This document shows positions 43,970-53,034 of a DNA stretch of 64,000 bases, in pieces. Position numbers and translations under genes: made by a program. Origin of the DNA: Bradyrhizobium sp. CCGUVB1N3 (GTDB taxonomy: Bacteria; Pseudomonadota; Alphaproteobacteria; Rhizobiales; Xanthobacteraceae); assembly GCF_024199925.1 (NCBI RefSeq), contig NZ_JANADR010000001.1:7505501-7569500 (forward strand), in the 5' to 3' direction. Position 1 is the stretch's first letter, and every line of letters begins with the position of its first letter. The notes below the pieces were generated by a model, which was not told where the DNA came from, searched no databases, and saw only the letters and a list, made by a program, of their open reading frames with translations.

Positions 43970-45745
43970 TCAATCGATCGCGTGCGCGTGCAATAGCGCG
44001 GCGAGCCGGCGCCGACCTTCGTCGATCACCCCGGACCAATTCCCGAGCCCTTCCTGCACGACGACTTCGAACGATGGGTACCAGAGCGGCTTTCCGCTGC
44101 CCTGGGCCCAGTACCAAGGGTAGCCGTTTGGCACGAAGACAACGCCGGGAACTCCGAGCGAACCGGCAATATGGACTGCGAAGCTGTCGGGTCCAATCAC
44201 CGCGTCGAGATTGGCGATCGCTGCAATCAATTCCGCTGGGCTGTCGATATGCACACCAGCATCAATAGGGCGGCTCCATCGCTTCATGTTGTGCCGTTGC
44301 GCGTCGGTCATCAGACTGATCGGCGTGATGGAGTGGGGAAGCGTAGCGGCGATCTGTTCCATGGTTAGACCGAGAACACCACCGTCCCACACGATGCCGA
44401 CCAATGGTCTTGCAAATCTGGCCAGAGCGTCTCGCCATTTGGCGAATAACCCCGAATCGGGTCGCAGATAAGGGATGCCATCGGCAATGTTGTGCGCATC
44501 GATCGCCAGTATACGCAGTAACGATTGCAGCGGGGTGGTGGAGAGTCCAGACTTTGGCTCCTCTGAAATGACCTGCTCAGCTAGGCTGGTGAGAACTGCC
44601 CTGTAATGTGGCTCCGCAACGACTCGCACACCTTGCTGGCTCGCCAGCCGACCCACAAGACGAACGAGCGCCACGAATTCGAGCATGCAAGTCGTCGGCG
44701 GTACAAAAACCAAAGTCACAAGGGCCAAGGCGACCGGCTCGGGCGTCGGGAAGCGACCGAGCGTCAGTTCAAGGGTCGTCTTCAAACAGCTTGCCGTTTC
44801 ATCGTCAGGGCAGGCGTGCGCGACGTGGCTGGCAAGCGTGAGGGCGTCATTGAACCGGCCGACAAACTGCAGGGTGCGCGCCAGAACAAGCGCGGCGGAA
44901 AGATCTGATTTGTGGGTGCGTACGAACTGCGTGAGCTCCGTAATGCCCCGATCCACCTCACCGTTTGCGATCGTGACGCGGGCCAGGATTTCGCGCGCGC
45001 CAAGAAGGGTCGGCGCATAGGCAAGCAACTTCTTGCAAGCGGCTTCCGCTTGCAGCCAGAGTCCAGTCGCGGCGCGGCAATAGGCCAGATGCAGAAGCCC
45101 GGCCGTATCGAGCGGGGCCCGCAAATGGGCGCGTTCCGCAAAACTCAGCGCTTCGTCGAAGCGGCTCTGTTCGAGCAAGAGCACCGACATGTTGCGCAGC
45201 GTATCGGGATCGTCCGGGGTAAGTTCCAGGGCGCGAAGCAAGGCCGCCTCGGCCGATGGGTAGTCGCGCAAGGCGAGATCGATGGCTCCAAGTTGGAGGA
45301 AGGCGCGCGCATTGGCAGGCTCGTGCTTTAGAGCGCCTTGCGTGATCGCGCGGGCTTGCGTAATGTCGCCGCGGCACAGCAAAGCATGAGCGAGCGCGAG
45401 CTTGATGTCTTCGTTGTGCGGGACGAGTGCCGACGCGCGTTCCAGACAGATCACCGCCTCGTCGAAGCGGCCGAGCAATTCGTGGGCGATGCCGAGATTA
45501 GTAACGAGGCCGGAGTGCTCAGGATAGAGGGTTGCCGCTTCCGCCAGCATCTCGAACGCAAACTCGGTCCGCCGCCGCGCGAGCGCCAGCGTCGCCTTTA
45601 CGTTGAGTATGTCAGGATCGTTGGCTACGATACGGATATCGTTCAGTAGCGCCTCTGCCTCATCGAGACGGTTGGTTGCAATGAACTCCTGCGCCGTTCT
45701 AAGGCGGTCTTGCCAGGTTGGAGCCGGAAAGCCGGTGGTCAGCAT
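43970..45745 (-). CDS. TPR protein with glycosyltransferase-9-like C-terminus
   Basis: A 591-aa protein and the last gene of the leftward T6SS module. Residues about 20-330 are tandem TPRs (LALARRRTEFAFEMLAEAAT, LGIAHELLGRFDEAVICLER, RNMSVLLLEQSRFDEALSFA). The C-terminal 160 residues (PLVGIVWDGGVLG; DAVIGPDSFAVHIAGSLGVP; YPWYWAQGSGKPLWYP) look like the second Rossmann half of GT9/heptosyltransferase-like TPR proteins, though the first half seems short. It follows the DUF3540-like gene by 5 bases. It could be a chaperone or could modify a cargo protein; activity is unproven. Confidence 0.7.
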   Translation of the reverse strand: MLTTGFPAPTWQDRLRTAQEFIATNRLDEAEALLNDIRIVANDPDILNVKATLALARRRTEFAFEMLAEAATLYPEHSGLVTNLGIAHELLGRFDEAVICLERASALVPHNEDIKLALAHALLCRGDITQARAITQGALKHEPANARAFLQLGAIDLALRDYPSAEAALLRALELTPDDPDTLRNMSVLLLEQSRFDEALSFAERAHLRAPLDTAGLLHLAYCRAATGLWLQAEAACKKLLAYAPTLLGAREILARVTIANGEVDRGITELTQFVRTHKSDLSAALVLARTLQFVGRFNDALTLASHVAHACPDDETASCLKTTLELTLGRFPTPEPVALALVTLVFVPPTTCMLEFVALVRLVGRLASQQGVRVVAEPHYRAVLTSLAEQVISEEPKSGLSTTPLQSLLRILAIDAHNIADGIPYLRPDSGLFAKWRDALARFARPLVGIVWDGGVLGLTMEQIAATLPHSITPISLMTDAQRHNMKRWSRPIDAGVHIDSPAELIAAIANLDAVIGPDSFAVHIAGSLGVPGVVFVPNGYPWYWAQGSGKPLWYPSFEVVVQEGLGNWSGVIDEGRRRLAALLHAHAID

Positions 45746-45750
45746 GCGCG

Positions 45751-46404
45751 CTATGCAACCGTCACACGTTTGCCGTCGAGGCGGAGGTCCTCGGTCACGG
45801 CAATGACCCTACTGTGAGCCGTCTCGGAGGCAATGCCGTTCACTTTAATCACCTGGGTTTCGGTCTGAAGCGAGTCGATACGGTCGATGATAGCGATACG
45901 CTCGACTGCCTTTACGGTAAGCGAATCCGCGCTCGCTTCCTGGATGCGCGTCACGCTGCGGAAACGGTCCGCAATCAACGTGTAAAGCCTGCCGATCCAG
46001 CTGGCCCTGTCCGCGAACACGGCAAACAGCTTAGTCCGCAGATCGATAGTGTCGGCGCGCAGGGACATTCGCTGACGGCCGGCGATAGCGATGGTGTCGC
46101 CCTCAATCGATAGATTGCCACCTGCGGGCAAAGCGAGGGTCCCGCAACTTGACCTCGGCCGCTCGAGCACAGCCAGAATGAAGACCTGCCTCGCATCGCT
46201 GAAGATTAGCACGAGGTCCTGAGGAATCGGTCGTACCAGACAGCCGAAAGCTACCACCGCCGTATGACGAGCGCCGGCGACTTCCACCACCGACGCTGTG
46301 CCATTGTCATCGATTGCCACGATACGGGCAGTGTGATGCCCAGGATCAAGCAGGCGCTCGGTTGGCGCCAAGAGCTCAGCGTTGGTGCGGAAGGCCACTG
46401 TCAT
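45751..46404 (-). CDS. DUF3540-like protein: OB fold plus beta-solenoid
   Basis: A 217-aa protein. Residues about 20-90 resemble a gp5/VgrG-type OB fold (HTARIVAIDDNGTASVVEVA; CLVRPIPQDLVLIFSDARQV). Residues 100-217 are short repeated strands (LSIEGDTIAIAGRQRMSLRA; DSLTVKAVERIAIIDRIDSL; DLRLDGKRVTVA), as in a beta-solenoid. The position between PAAR-like, pentapeptide and DUF2169 genes fits the DUF3540 family of T6SS-linked modules. It may form part of a spike shaft. It lies 17 bases after the beta-helix gene. Confidence 0.7.
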   Translation of the reverse strand: MTVAFRTNAELLAPTERLLDPGHHTARIVAIDDNGTASVVEVAGARHTAVVAFGCLVRPIPQDLVLIFSDARQVFILAVLERPRSSCGTLALPAGGNLSIEGDTIAIAGRQRMSLRADTIDLRTKLFAVFADRASWIGRLYTLIADRFRSVTRIQEASADSLTVKAVERIAIIDRIDSLQTETQVIKVNGIASETAHSRVIAVTEDLRLDGKRVTVA

Positions 46405-46421
46405 ATTCTCACTCCTGCTGG

Positions 46422-47366
46422 CTACAGGTACAGCAGCGTACGCCAGTTTTGGGTGTTATACCGGCCGGTTGCGCTTTCGACCTCGCATACTCTGTCGACA
46501 ACCTGGTGCTGATCGGAGCTCATTTGACCGATTTGCACTTGTGCGTCTGCTACTTGCACGCGCGTTTCGCACCACGTGCCGTCGAGCTTGACCCTTTTCA
46601 CGTCAGCATCGTCTACCACCTTGAGATAGGTCTCCTTGACATAACGGATATCAGAATCAGCGACCTGTACGTTGTATCCACCGATGATCCTGGTCATGTT
46701 GCCTGTCACCTTGTTGAATTCGTTGCCGATCGTGAGCCTATTTGCAAAGAAGTACCTGATCGAGCAGTTGCCGCCACAGCTGATTGAAAGATTGTAGCCA
46801 AGGTTGACGGAAATCGCCCCGCCGAGGGACGCCGCCACACTGAGGCCCACAGCCGCGGTAACGTTTGCGCCTTGAACGCAGGTCACTCTGGCACCGTTGT
46901 AGATTTCCATAGCCGAGCCGTTTGTGGTCCGTGTCGAGTTGCCGTGAGTGGTCTCCGACACGTCGCCCTTGGTGGTCTGCTCGTAATGCGAGGCGGTCAA
47001 GCTGATGTTGCCCGCGGTTCCGTCGGCACCGGCGCTGATCGATACGTCGTTCTGGGCCGAGATCTCATAGGCGCCGTTTAGGACCTTATATTTGGCGTCG
47101 CCGTTCCTGACCTCGGTCGTGTGGCCGCGCCCGATTCTCATGAGCGAAGCGCCCTCAGCGGTTACCTGGAAGTCCCTCTGGGTGAAGGCAAGTATGCCAG
47201 CGTGGTCGCTTTCATGCTTGGTCGAATTGTTGTCGCTGGTTGAGATGAGGTCGGTAACAATCTCCTCCTCGCCGACCGAATAAGCGCCGAGCCGCAGATA
47301 GCTCGAGCTCGTCAGGGGAGAGTTTGGTGTTTCTGGGACGAAAAATCGGGCATAGGCATTCGACAT
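46422..47366 (-). CDS. Beta-helical needle-like T6SS module protein
   Basis: A 314-aa protein starting at the ATG 47366, which follows GAGGAG. Residues about 60-230 are repeated short strands with Gly/Asn turns (YEISAQNDVSISAGADGTAG; GDVSETTHGNSTRTTNGSAM; NLGYNLSISCGGNCSIRYFF), very like the beta-prism of VgrG needles. There are no gp27 or OB parts. With the truncated VgrG at 38227 it suggests that shaft and base are made as separate chains. It sits between the PAAR-like and DUF3540-like genes. It could equally be an effector with a beta-helix fold. Confidence 0.65.
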   Translation of the reverse strand: MSNAYARFFVPETPNSPLTSSSYLRLGAYSVGEEEIVTDLISTSDNNSTKHESDHAGILAFTQRDFQVTAEGASLMRIGRGHTTEVRNGDAKYKVLNGAYEISAQNDVSISAGADGTAGNISLTASHYEQTTKGDVSETTHGNSTRTTNGSAMEIYNGARVTCVQGANVTAAVGLSVAASLGGAISVNLGYNLSISCGGNCSIRYFFANRLTIGNEFNKVTGNMTRIIGGYNVQVADSDIRYVKETYLKVVDDADVKRVKLDGTWCETRVQVADAQVQIGQMSSDQHQVVDRVCEVESATGRYNTQNWRTLLYL

Positions 47367-47397
47367 AATCGGCTCCTCGGTCATTCGGATGGGTGCT

Positions 47398-47805
47398 TTA
47401 GCGTAGCGCCATGAATCGTGTTTGAGACGGTGATATCGACAGTCCGAATGTGTTCGGGCTGGAACCGTTCTGCTTGGTTGGCATCGCCATCTTGGTCGCC
47501 GGCGGGCCACCGATGAACAAATTGGTCGATCCCTTCATGGCGCGACCTGGACCCATGACCGTGCCGGACATGACGCCGAGGGCCACGCCCGCGTTGTCAC
47601 CCGTCGATATCGCGCGCACCGTCTTCATGTTGTGCGCCGGCATACACATGAGCAGGCAACGAGATTGGCTGGGAATGCTTGTCGTGTTCAAATTGATATT
47701 CGGATAGGGGGTGGGCACGACGGCGGGACCGGCCGGTGTGTTGCATACGTCGGGAAAGCCGAGATCCTGCGCCGACATGGGGCCGTTGGCATTGACGTAG
47801 GGCAT
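47398..47805 (-). CDS. DUF4150 PAAR-like spike-tip protein
   Basis: A 135-aa protein with the DUF4150 pattern: MPYVNANGPMSAQDLGFPDV, CNTPAGPAVVPTPYPNI, CLLMCMPAHNMKTVRAISTG, and SGTVMGPGRAMKGSTNLFIG with GGPPATKMAMPT. PAAR-like proteins cap the VgrG spike and may carry effector domains; this one has no extension, so the toxin must be elsewhere or bound as cargo. It starts 3 bases after the pentapeptide gene. Confidence 0.85.
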   Translation of the reverse strand: MPYVNANGPMSAQDLGFPDVCNTPAGPAVVPTPYPNINLNTTSIPSQSRCLLMCMPAHNMKTVRAISTGDNAGVALGVMSGTVMGPGRAMKGSTNLFIGGPPATKMAMPTKQNGSSPNTFGLSISPSQTRFMALR

Positions 47806-47808
47806 GGT

Positions 47809-48885
47809 TCAGAGCTCTCCATTGAACGGGGTCACGAAACTCGCATCGTAGAGTTCGGCAACAGCGCGTTCAGGCACCGTCGGCAGGGCGCTGCCACGCG
47901 CGCCGACGAACAGGCTGCCGGTAGTCGATGTGCAATGGAAATCGGTGCGTAGAAAGCGTGTGCCGGAGAAGTCGCTGCCATCGGCCTTAGCATGGTGCAT
48001 CAGCGCATAAGGCATCCTTGCATCGCGAAACGAGGTAGACTTGGCGGATGCACGTGTAAATACGGCCATCTCCAATGTTGTGTTCGAGAGATCGCAGCTG
48101 TCGAGGCGCGCTTCCTGGAAGATGCATTGCTTCAAATCGGCGCTTCGCAGGTTGGCGGCTCGCAAGTCCGCCTTGTCGAACAGCGTATTCGAGGCGGTGG
48201 CGCGTGAGAGGTCGGCGCCAACGAGGCTGGCGCCTGACAAAATCGAGCCAGAGAGGTCTACGCCCGACAAGTTGACGCCGTCCAGCCTTGCCCCGCTCAA
48301 GTTCGCGCGCATCAGCGTCAGACCTGTGAGGTCTCGCTCGGACAGATCGCATTCCGCCAACAGGATAGTGTCGCATCGCATATTTGCGAGACTAGCGCTG
48401 CGCAAATCGGCCTGCGTGATGGCTGCGTTCGTGAGTGTGGTGCCGTCGAGTACGAGATTGGCCAGGTCGCATTCCATGATGGCGCTTTGTGACAAGGTGG
48501 CGTCACGCAGGACGGCGCAGGCCAAGACACAGCGCATCATTGTCGCTTGAGTGAGCCGCGTCTCGCTGAAGTCGCCACGGCTGAGATCCGATGACATCAA
48601 CGTCGACTGGATAAGATTAGCCCCTCGCCAGTTGGAATGGCCTGCGCAGCAATTGATAAACGTGCATTTGTCGAGGCAAGCGTCGGCGAATAAAGCGCTG
48701 CTGAAGTCGCAGTCCTGAAAAGTCATGCCAGTCAGGGAGGTGCCGCCGAAGTTGCTGTTGCGAAAGGATGAGCTCAGCACGAGGCCATCGTTCAGGGATA
48801 GTCCAGACAGCGTCTCGCCATCGAGATTGACTTGGCGCACCGGGAGGCGGTGGGCGATTGATTGCAACAGCAGATCAATTGACAT
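47809..48885 (-). CDS. Pentapeptide-repeat protein of the T6SS module
   Basis: A 358-aa protein made almost entirely of A(D/N)LXX repeats forming a right-handed quadrilateral helix (for example LTGLTLMRANLSGARLDGVN and LSGSILSGASLVGADLSRAT). It has no catalytic motif. Its ATG overlaps the end of the DUF2169-pentapeptide gene by 11 bases, so the two are made together. Pentapeptide proteins regularly accompany DUF2169/DUF4150/DUF3540 genes; a scaffold or cargo-binding role is likely. Confidence 0.85.
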   Translation of the reverse strand: MSIDLLLQSIAHRLPVRQVNLDGETLSGLSLNDGLVLSSSFRNSNFGGTSLTGMTFQDCDFSSALFADACLDKCTFINCCAGHSNWRGANLIQSTLMSSDLSRGDFSETRLTQATMMRCVLACAVLRDATLSQSAIMECDLANLVLDGTTLTNAAITQADLRSASLANMRCDTILLAECDLSERDLTGLTLMRANLSGARLDGVNLSGVDLSGSILSGASLVGADLSRATASNTLFDKADLRAANLRSADLKQCIFQEARLDSCDLSNTTLEMAVFTRASAKSTSFRDARMPYALMHHAKADGSDFSGTRFLRTDFHCTSTTGSLFVGARGSALPTVPERAVAELYDASFVTPFNGEL

Positions 48886-51800
48886 GGCGAGGGACCATAA
48901 GGACGGTATGCTCGATATTGGCGTTGCTCAGGTCAACGGCGTCCAATGTCGAATCCATCAGATCGGCACCATAGAGATTTGCATCGCGCAAACTGGCGCC
49001 GGCCAGATCCGCCTGATTGAGATGTGCCTCGAGCAGGTTGGCGGCATAAAAGTCGCAGCCGCGCAGATCGTCGCCGGTGAAGACCGCACCTTTCAGCGAG
49101 GTCATTCGGAAGATCGCGCGCACCAAAGTTGACTTCCCGAAATAGACACCGTCAAGCCGCGCCATGCTGAAGTCGGTGCCGCTGATGTCGGCGTCCTGAA
49201 AGGAAAGCGCCTCAGCGCTGCTATGGTCGAAGCGGGCATCGCGAAGATCGATTTCACCGACGAAGCTGACCTGGTCAAATTTGGAGGCACTGAAATCGAG
49301 TTGCGGCGCTGCCACTTTGAGGAAGCAGGTTTGCTCCAGGCGAGTGCCGGAAAAGACCGCACCACACAGCGACAAGTCCATGAATTGTGTTTGCTGGAGG
49401 AGGGCACCCTGCCATAAGCTGTTATCCAGGGCGGCTCGAATGAACCCGCATTGATGTAGCTGCGCAGAGCGGAATGTGGCCCCGATCATTGGCAGGTGCA
49501 ACATTTGTAGATTAGCGAGACGGGCGCGATCGAAGGACACACCCACCATTCGTGCTCCGAGAACATGAGTACGTACAAGCCTGCCGCCTGCGAAGCGCGC
49601 CCCGCGGCAGTCGGCTTCACCAAGATTGGCGTCAGTAAGGTCGCTCGCGCTTAGATCAGCGTTGACGAGCACCGCGCCGGCAAGCGTGGCCTTCATAAGT
49701 GTTGCCCCGGCAAGGTTAGTCCCGTTCAGCTTGGCGCGTTCGAGAAAGGCGCCGGAGAAATCAGCTTTGGCGAATTGCCTGCCCGACAGGTCGGCGCCGG
49801 CAAGATCGCGGCCAGCGAGCGAGCGGCCGCGGCTGTATTCCTCCTCCACGACCTCGCCCAGCGCGCGTGCCACGGCTGGAGCCAGCGCCGATTGAGGTTC
49901 GAGCGGCTTGGGTGAGGCCAGCCTGACCGCGGCCATGGCGGGCGAGAGCTGACCTTCGGCGCGATCGATCTCGGTCTGCAGGCCGGTCAGGGCCTCCTTA
50001 CTTTTCCGGACGGCCTCATCCAGCGCCGCTTCGGTCGTATCGGCGAGCTGCGGTTGATCGGTCCCGACGAATGCCTCGAACGGCGCACGACCATCGCTGG
50101 CTAACGAGGGCAGGGTGCCTCTGAGCGCCGCTTCGGCATCGGTGAAGACCGTGCGCAGACGCTGCACGGATTCAGTGGGTGCACCGTTGTTCTCGATCTG
50201 CGCTGTGATCTCGTCAATGGTCGGTGGCCGCGGCGGCTGGCACTTGACGCGCTGGGCTTCCTTTGGCAGCGCAAGTGAAGGGACGTCGGGCAGTGAAAAA
50301 GCGTCGTCCGATAACGAGGCTCTTATCGACTCAAGCGGTCTGCCAGCCGGCAGGCCGAAGAAGCGAGCGTGCGCAAGTTCGAATTGCTGATGCTCGTCGA
50401 CTGGCCGTGTTGCTGCGCCAACAATCCCGCCACGCCAGTCCTTTGCCCGCGCGAGCTTGGCTTCGAACTCGTGCACGAGGGTCGGATCAACTTCCGGCGG
50501 CAAGATAGGCAATGGCTGGACCTGCTCAAAGCTTGCATCCATCGCGTGCGCAGCGTCCATGCTGCCGATCGCGGCAAGCAACGTGTCGATGTCGCCCGAC
50601 ACAGCACCCCCGCCGGAAATCCTTTCATACGCCTCGCGCATGGGCTCGCATTGAGCAGCAAGCTTGTCGACATCGGACACGGCCTTGGACTGGACCGTCT
50701 CTACGGCGTCTAGAATCTCGGCCAAGTCGACTTCGCCGCTCTCGAGTTCCTCGGGCAACAATTCGGGAATAGTTGACGGTTCGATGGGCGAGGTCTCGAA
50801 TGTAGGGCGCAGCGCAGGTGGAAGATCGATACGTGCGAGTTCTTGATCGAGCGCCCAGCGCCTTGAGGCCTGCTGGCGCTCTGCACGCAATTCGGCCAAT
50901 TCTGCTCGCCGTACTGCGCGGCGCTCGTGCTCGGTAGACGAACGCGCGGGCGTGAGTTGATGTTCCGAAAAGGCGTATCGCGCGGCGGTTTTCGGGTCGA
51001 GGCGCAGCCGCCTGACATCCAGATAATGATCTATCGACCGCGCGGGATCGCTCTGCCGCTCGTAGGCGACCATAATGTCGGCAACGTCGCCGCCGTCGAT
51101 TTCCTGCACGGCAGTCGCGGCGCGGTAGATCATAATGCCGCGGCGAGCACCGGCCAACAGCCACAGCGTGTCGATGCGCGTCTGCAGTTCGCTGACAGCA
51201 CGCTCTGGAGCGCTCCAACCGAGGAAGCATCGCACGCGAAAGGTGGGCAGCTGGCCTTCGATCAATGGATCTTCCGAGGAGAAGTTTTGCAGCGCATAGG
51301 GTTCTCCGCCGCAAAGAAAGCCGCCCAGGCGCTGGTCCAGCGGTGCGAACAGAAAGAGGCGCGGATCGACATCAAGCGCCAACGCGGGAGCGGCTGATTT
51401 CAGCCACGCCGCGTCATAAGTGCCAGCGTGTCGCAGGCGCTCCTTATCATCGAGGGCCATTGGTCCGAACGCTGCGGGTCGCGCCGCTGTCTCGATGAAC
51501 TGAACCGCGTACTCGGGATCTTCCAGGTTGGGTAGGGCCACCACTTCGCCGGCCAGGCTACGGCGAAGAGCCTCGTGGCCCGTGCCGGTCGGATTCGTCG
51601 GATGTCCGGCCCCGCCGAATGCGCGCTGACGCATTAGCGGCATCTGCCGGAAAGAGTTGGCAGCTGTTGGTCGCCAGCCGGCCGCCGTCATCTGCCAATA
51701 GCGATCGCCCGTCACCAACAGGCGCTTTTGTATCGGTCCGAGCGACCAGCCCAACATCATGCGCTGGATCGGCCGTCCCTCGGGCGCTGCCGCATGTCCA

Positions 51801-52030
51801 CCGATGAGCACTTCCGCTTGCGGCTTGGGCATGCCGATATCAAGCGGGCTGCCGGGCGGAAGTTCTTTCGCGCTCATGACCCAAAGTTCCTGCTCGCCCT
51901 CCAGGCGGTCAGCGCAGGGGTTCGCGAGGTCGAACATCGCCAAGGCGGAAATGATGAGGCTTGCCCCGCGAGGACGTCGCTCGAATTTGGTCAACAGACC
52001 CAGCGTTCGGGGCTTTATAAGAATGGGCAT
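48875..52030 (-). CDS. DUF2169 adaptor fused to pentapeptide repeats
   Basis: A 1051-aa protein, first gene of the leftward module. Residues 1-310 form a DUF2169 domain (MPILIKPRTLGLLTKFERRP; MPLMRQRAFGGAGHPTNPTG; DPRLFLFAPLDQRLGGFLCG). About 330-720 is a long Glu/Ala-rich helical region (RRAVRRAELAELRAERQQAS). About 735-1045 is pentapeptide repeats (AGRDLAGADLSGRQFAKADF). DUF2169 proteins are known T6SS adaptors, for example the one paired with Tde2 in Agrobacterium. The fusion suggests loading of cargo onto the DUF4150 tip. No sigma-54 site was found upstream, so its control may differ from that of hcp. Confidence 0.85.
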   Translation of the reverse strand: MPILIKPRTLGLLTKFERRPRGASLIISALAMFDLANPCADRLEGEQELWVMSAKELPPGSPLDIGMPKPQAEVLIGGHAAAPEGRPIQRMMLGWSLGPIQKRLLVTGDRYWQMTAAGWRPTAANSFRQMPLMRQRAFGGAGHPTNPTGTGHEALRRSLAGEVVALPNLEDPEYAVQFIETAARPAAFGPMALDDKERLRHAGTYDAAWLKSAAPALALDVDPRLFLFAPLDQRLGGFLCGGEPYALQNFSSEDPLIEGQLPTFRVRCFLGWSAPERAVSELQTRIDTLWLLAGARRGIMIYRAATAVQEIDGGDVADIMVAYERQSDPARSIDHYLDVRRLRLDPKTAARYAFSEHQLTPARSSTEHERRAVRRAELAELRAERQQASRRWALDQELARIDLPPALRPTFETSPIEPSTIPELLPEELESGEVDLAEILDAVETVQSKAVSDVDKLAAQCEPMREAYERISGGGAVSGDIDTLLAAIGSMDAAHAMDASFEQVQPLPILPPEVDPTLVHEFEAKLARAKDWRGGIVGAATRPVDEHQQFELAHARFFGLPAGRPLESIRASLSDDAFSLPDVPSLALPKEAQRVKCQPPRPPTIDEITAQIENNGAPTESVQRLRTVFTDAEAALRGTLPSLASDGRAPFEAFVGTDQPQLADTTEAALDEAVRKSKEALTGLQTEIDRAEGQLSPAMAAVRLASPKPLEPQSALAPAVARALGEVVEEEYSRGRSLAGRDLAGADLSGRQFAKADFSGAFLERAKLNGTNLAGATLMKATLAGAVLVNADLSASDLTDANLGEADCRGARFAGGRLVRTHVLGARMVGVSFDRARLANLQMLHLPMIGATFRSAQLHQCGFIRAALDNSLWQGALLQQTQFMDLSLCGAVFSGTRLEQTCFLKVAAPQLDFSASKFDQVSFVGEIDLRDARFDHSSAEALSFQDADISGTDFSMARLDGVYFGKSTLVRAIFRMTSLKGAVFTGDDLRGCDFYAANLLEAHLNQADLAGASLRDANLYGADLMDSTLDAVDLSNANIEHTVLMVPRHVN

Positions 52031-53034
52031 GAGAGCGCCCCGGTAAATGTCCCACTTCGCAATCCTATTTCTCCGGCGTGACAGAGTTGCGAATTGATCT
52101 GTTGCCTACGGCGCGGTGAATTGACGCGTGTGGCAGCCGCCCGCTCGGGCAGAGCCATCGTTGTGCTACACGTCAAGTTCGAATTGCCAGAACGTTCAGC
52201 TCACAAGGTTCGACGCTCAGTTAACGAGTTCTCCTTGCCGAATACGTCAAATCGATCCAGACCACTAGGACCAATGTTTGCGAACGGCTTGTCCGAATCC
52301 GCTTGGGGGCGAAAGAAAGACTGCTCGTGAATTTGTTCTCATAGGACGAAAAGACAGTGCACGTAACGCAACCGGCGGCGGTTGCAGGAACAACGCAAGC
52401 TCTTCGATCGTATCCAAGGCGATCCAGTCATGGCGAAATCGGCGACCTCCGAGGATAAAGCGACGCTTGATCACGATCGAGGAGGTCCTCGCATCAAGCC
52501 TGATCGGCTTTGTGATTGAGTACAGCAATTTCCATTCCAATGGCTGCTGCGACAATCGTGGGAAACGAAGGCGTTTCGTGCGGAAACAACCACTGGTCCG
52601 TGTCCAGTTTCCGACGAACGCACAACGCCTGACGTACCCGAAACACGACGATGGTCTGCCGCATGCGAATTCCTTCAAGATGACATCAGGAGCTTCAGTA
52701 GGGCAAACGTCGTCGGCACGTCGCTGCAGGCGAAGACGGTAAGAACGTTCGCACTTGCTCTCCTCGCGTTCAGCGGTTGGCCTGGCGGCGACTTCGATGT
52801 GTCCACGCCGGCGGTATCACGCGATGGACTGAGACTAACTGCTTGTGACTGCGGGCTTACAACGGACGATGAAAACATGATGGCAGCGCCCACCACACTT
52901 CGAGGCCAGGCAGCAAACAAGCGGGTCGCACGCCGGACACGGCAGCTCGGCCTCTACCACGGCGCGGAGATTCGGCGAGGGCTGGATCTATGCAGGTCGA
53001 ACGCGTTTCGCCCGCGTTGATTACAGCAGTCTCC
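52031..53034. other. Region without a supported gene
   Basis: About 1 kb between the T6SS module and the oxidoreductase. Overlapping frames at 52265-52742 on both strands are Arg/Ser/Pro-rich and show no motif. Promoters for the leftward DUF2169 operon should lie at its left end. Confidence 0.4.

Noticed and set aside
52265..52742. Overlapping 137- and 154-residue frames on opposite strands
   Set aside because: Neither has a motif, a convincing start or coding-like composition.
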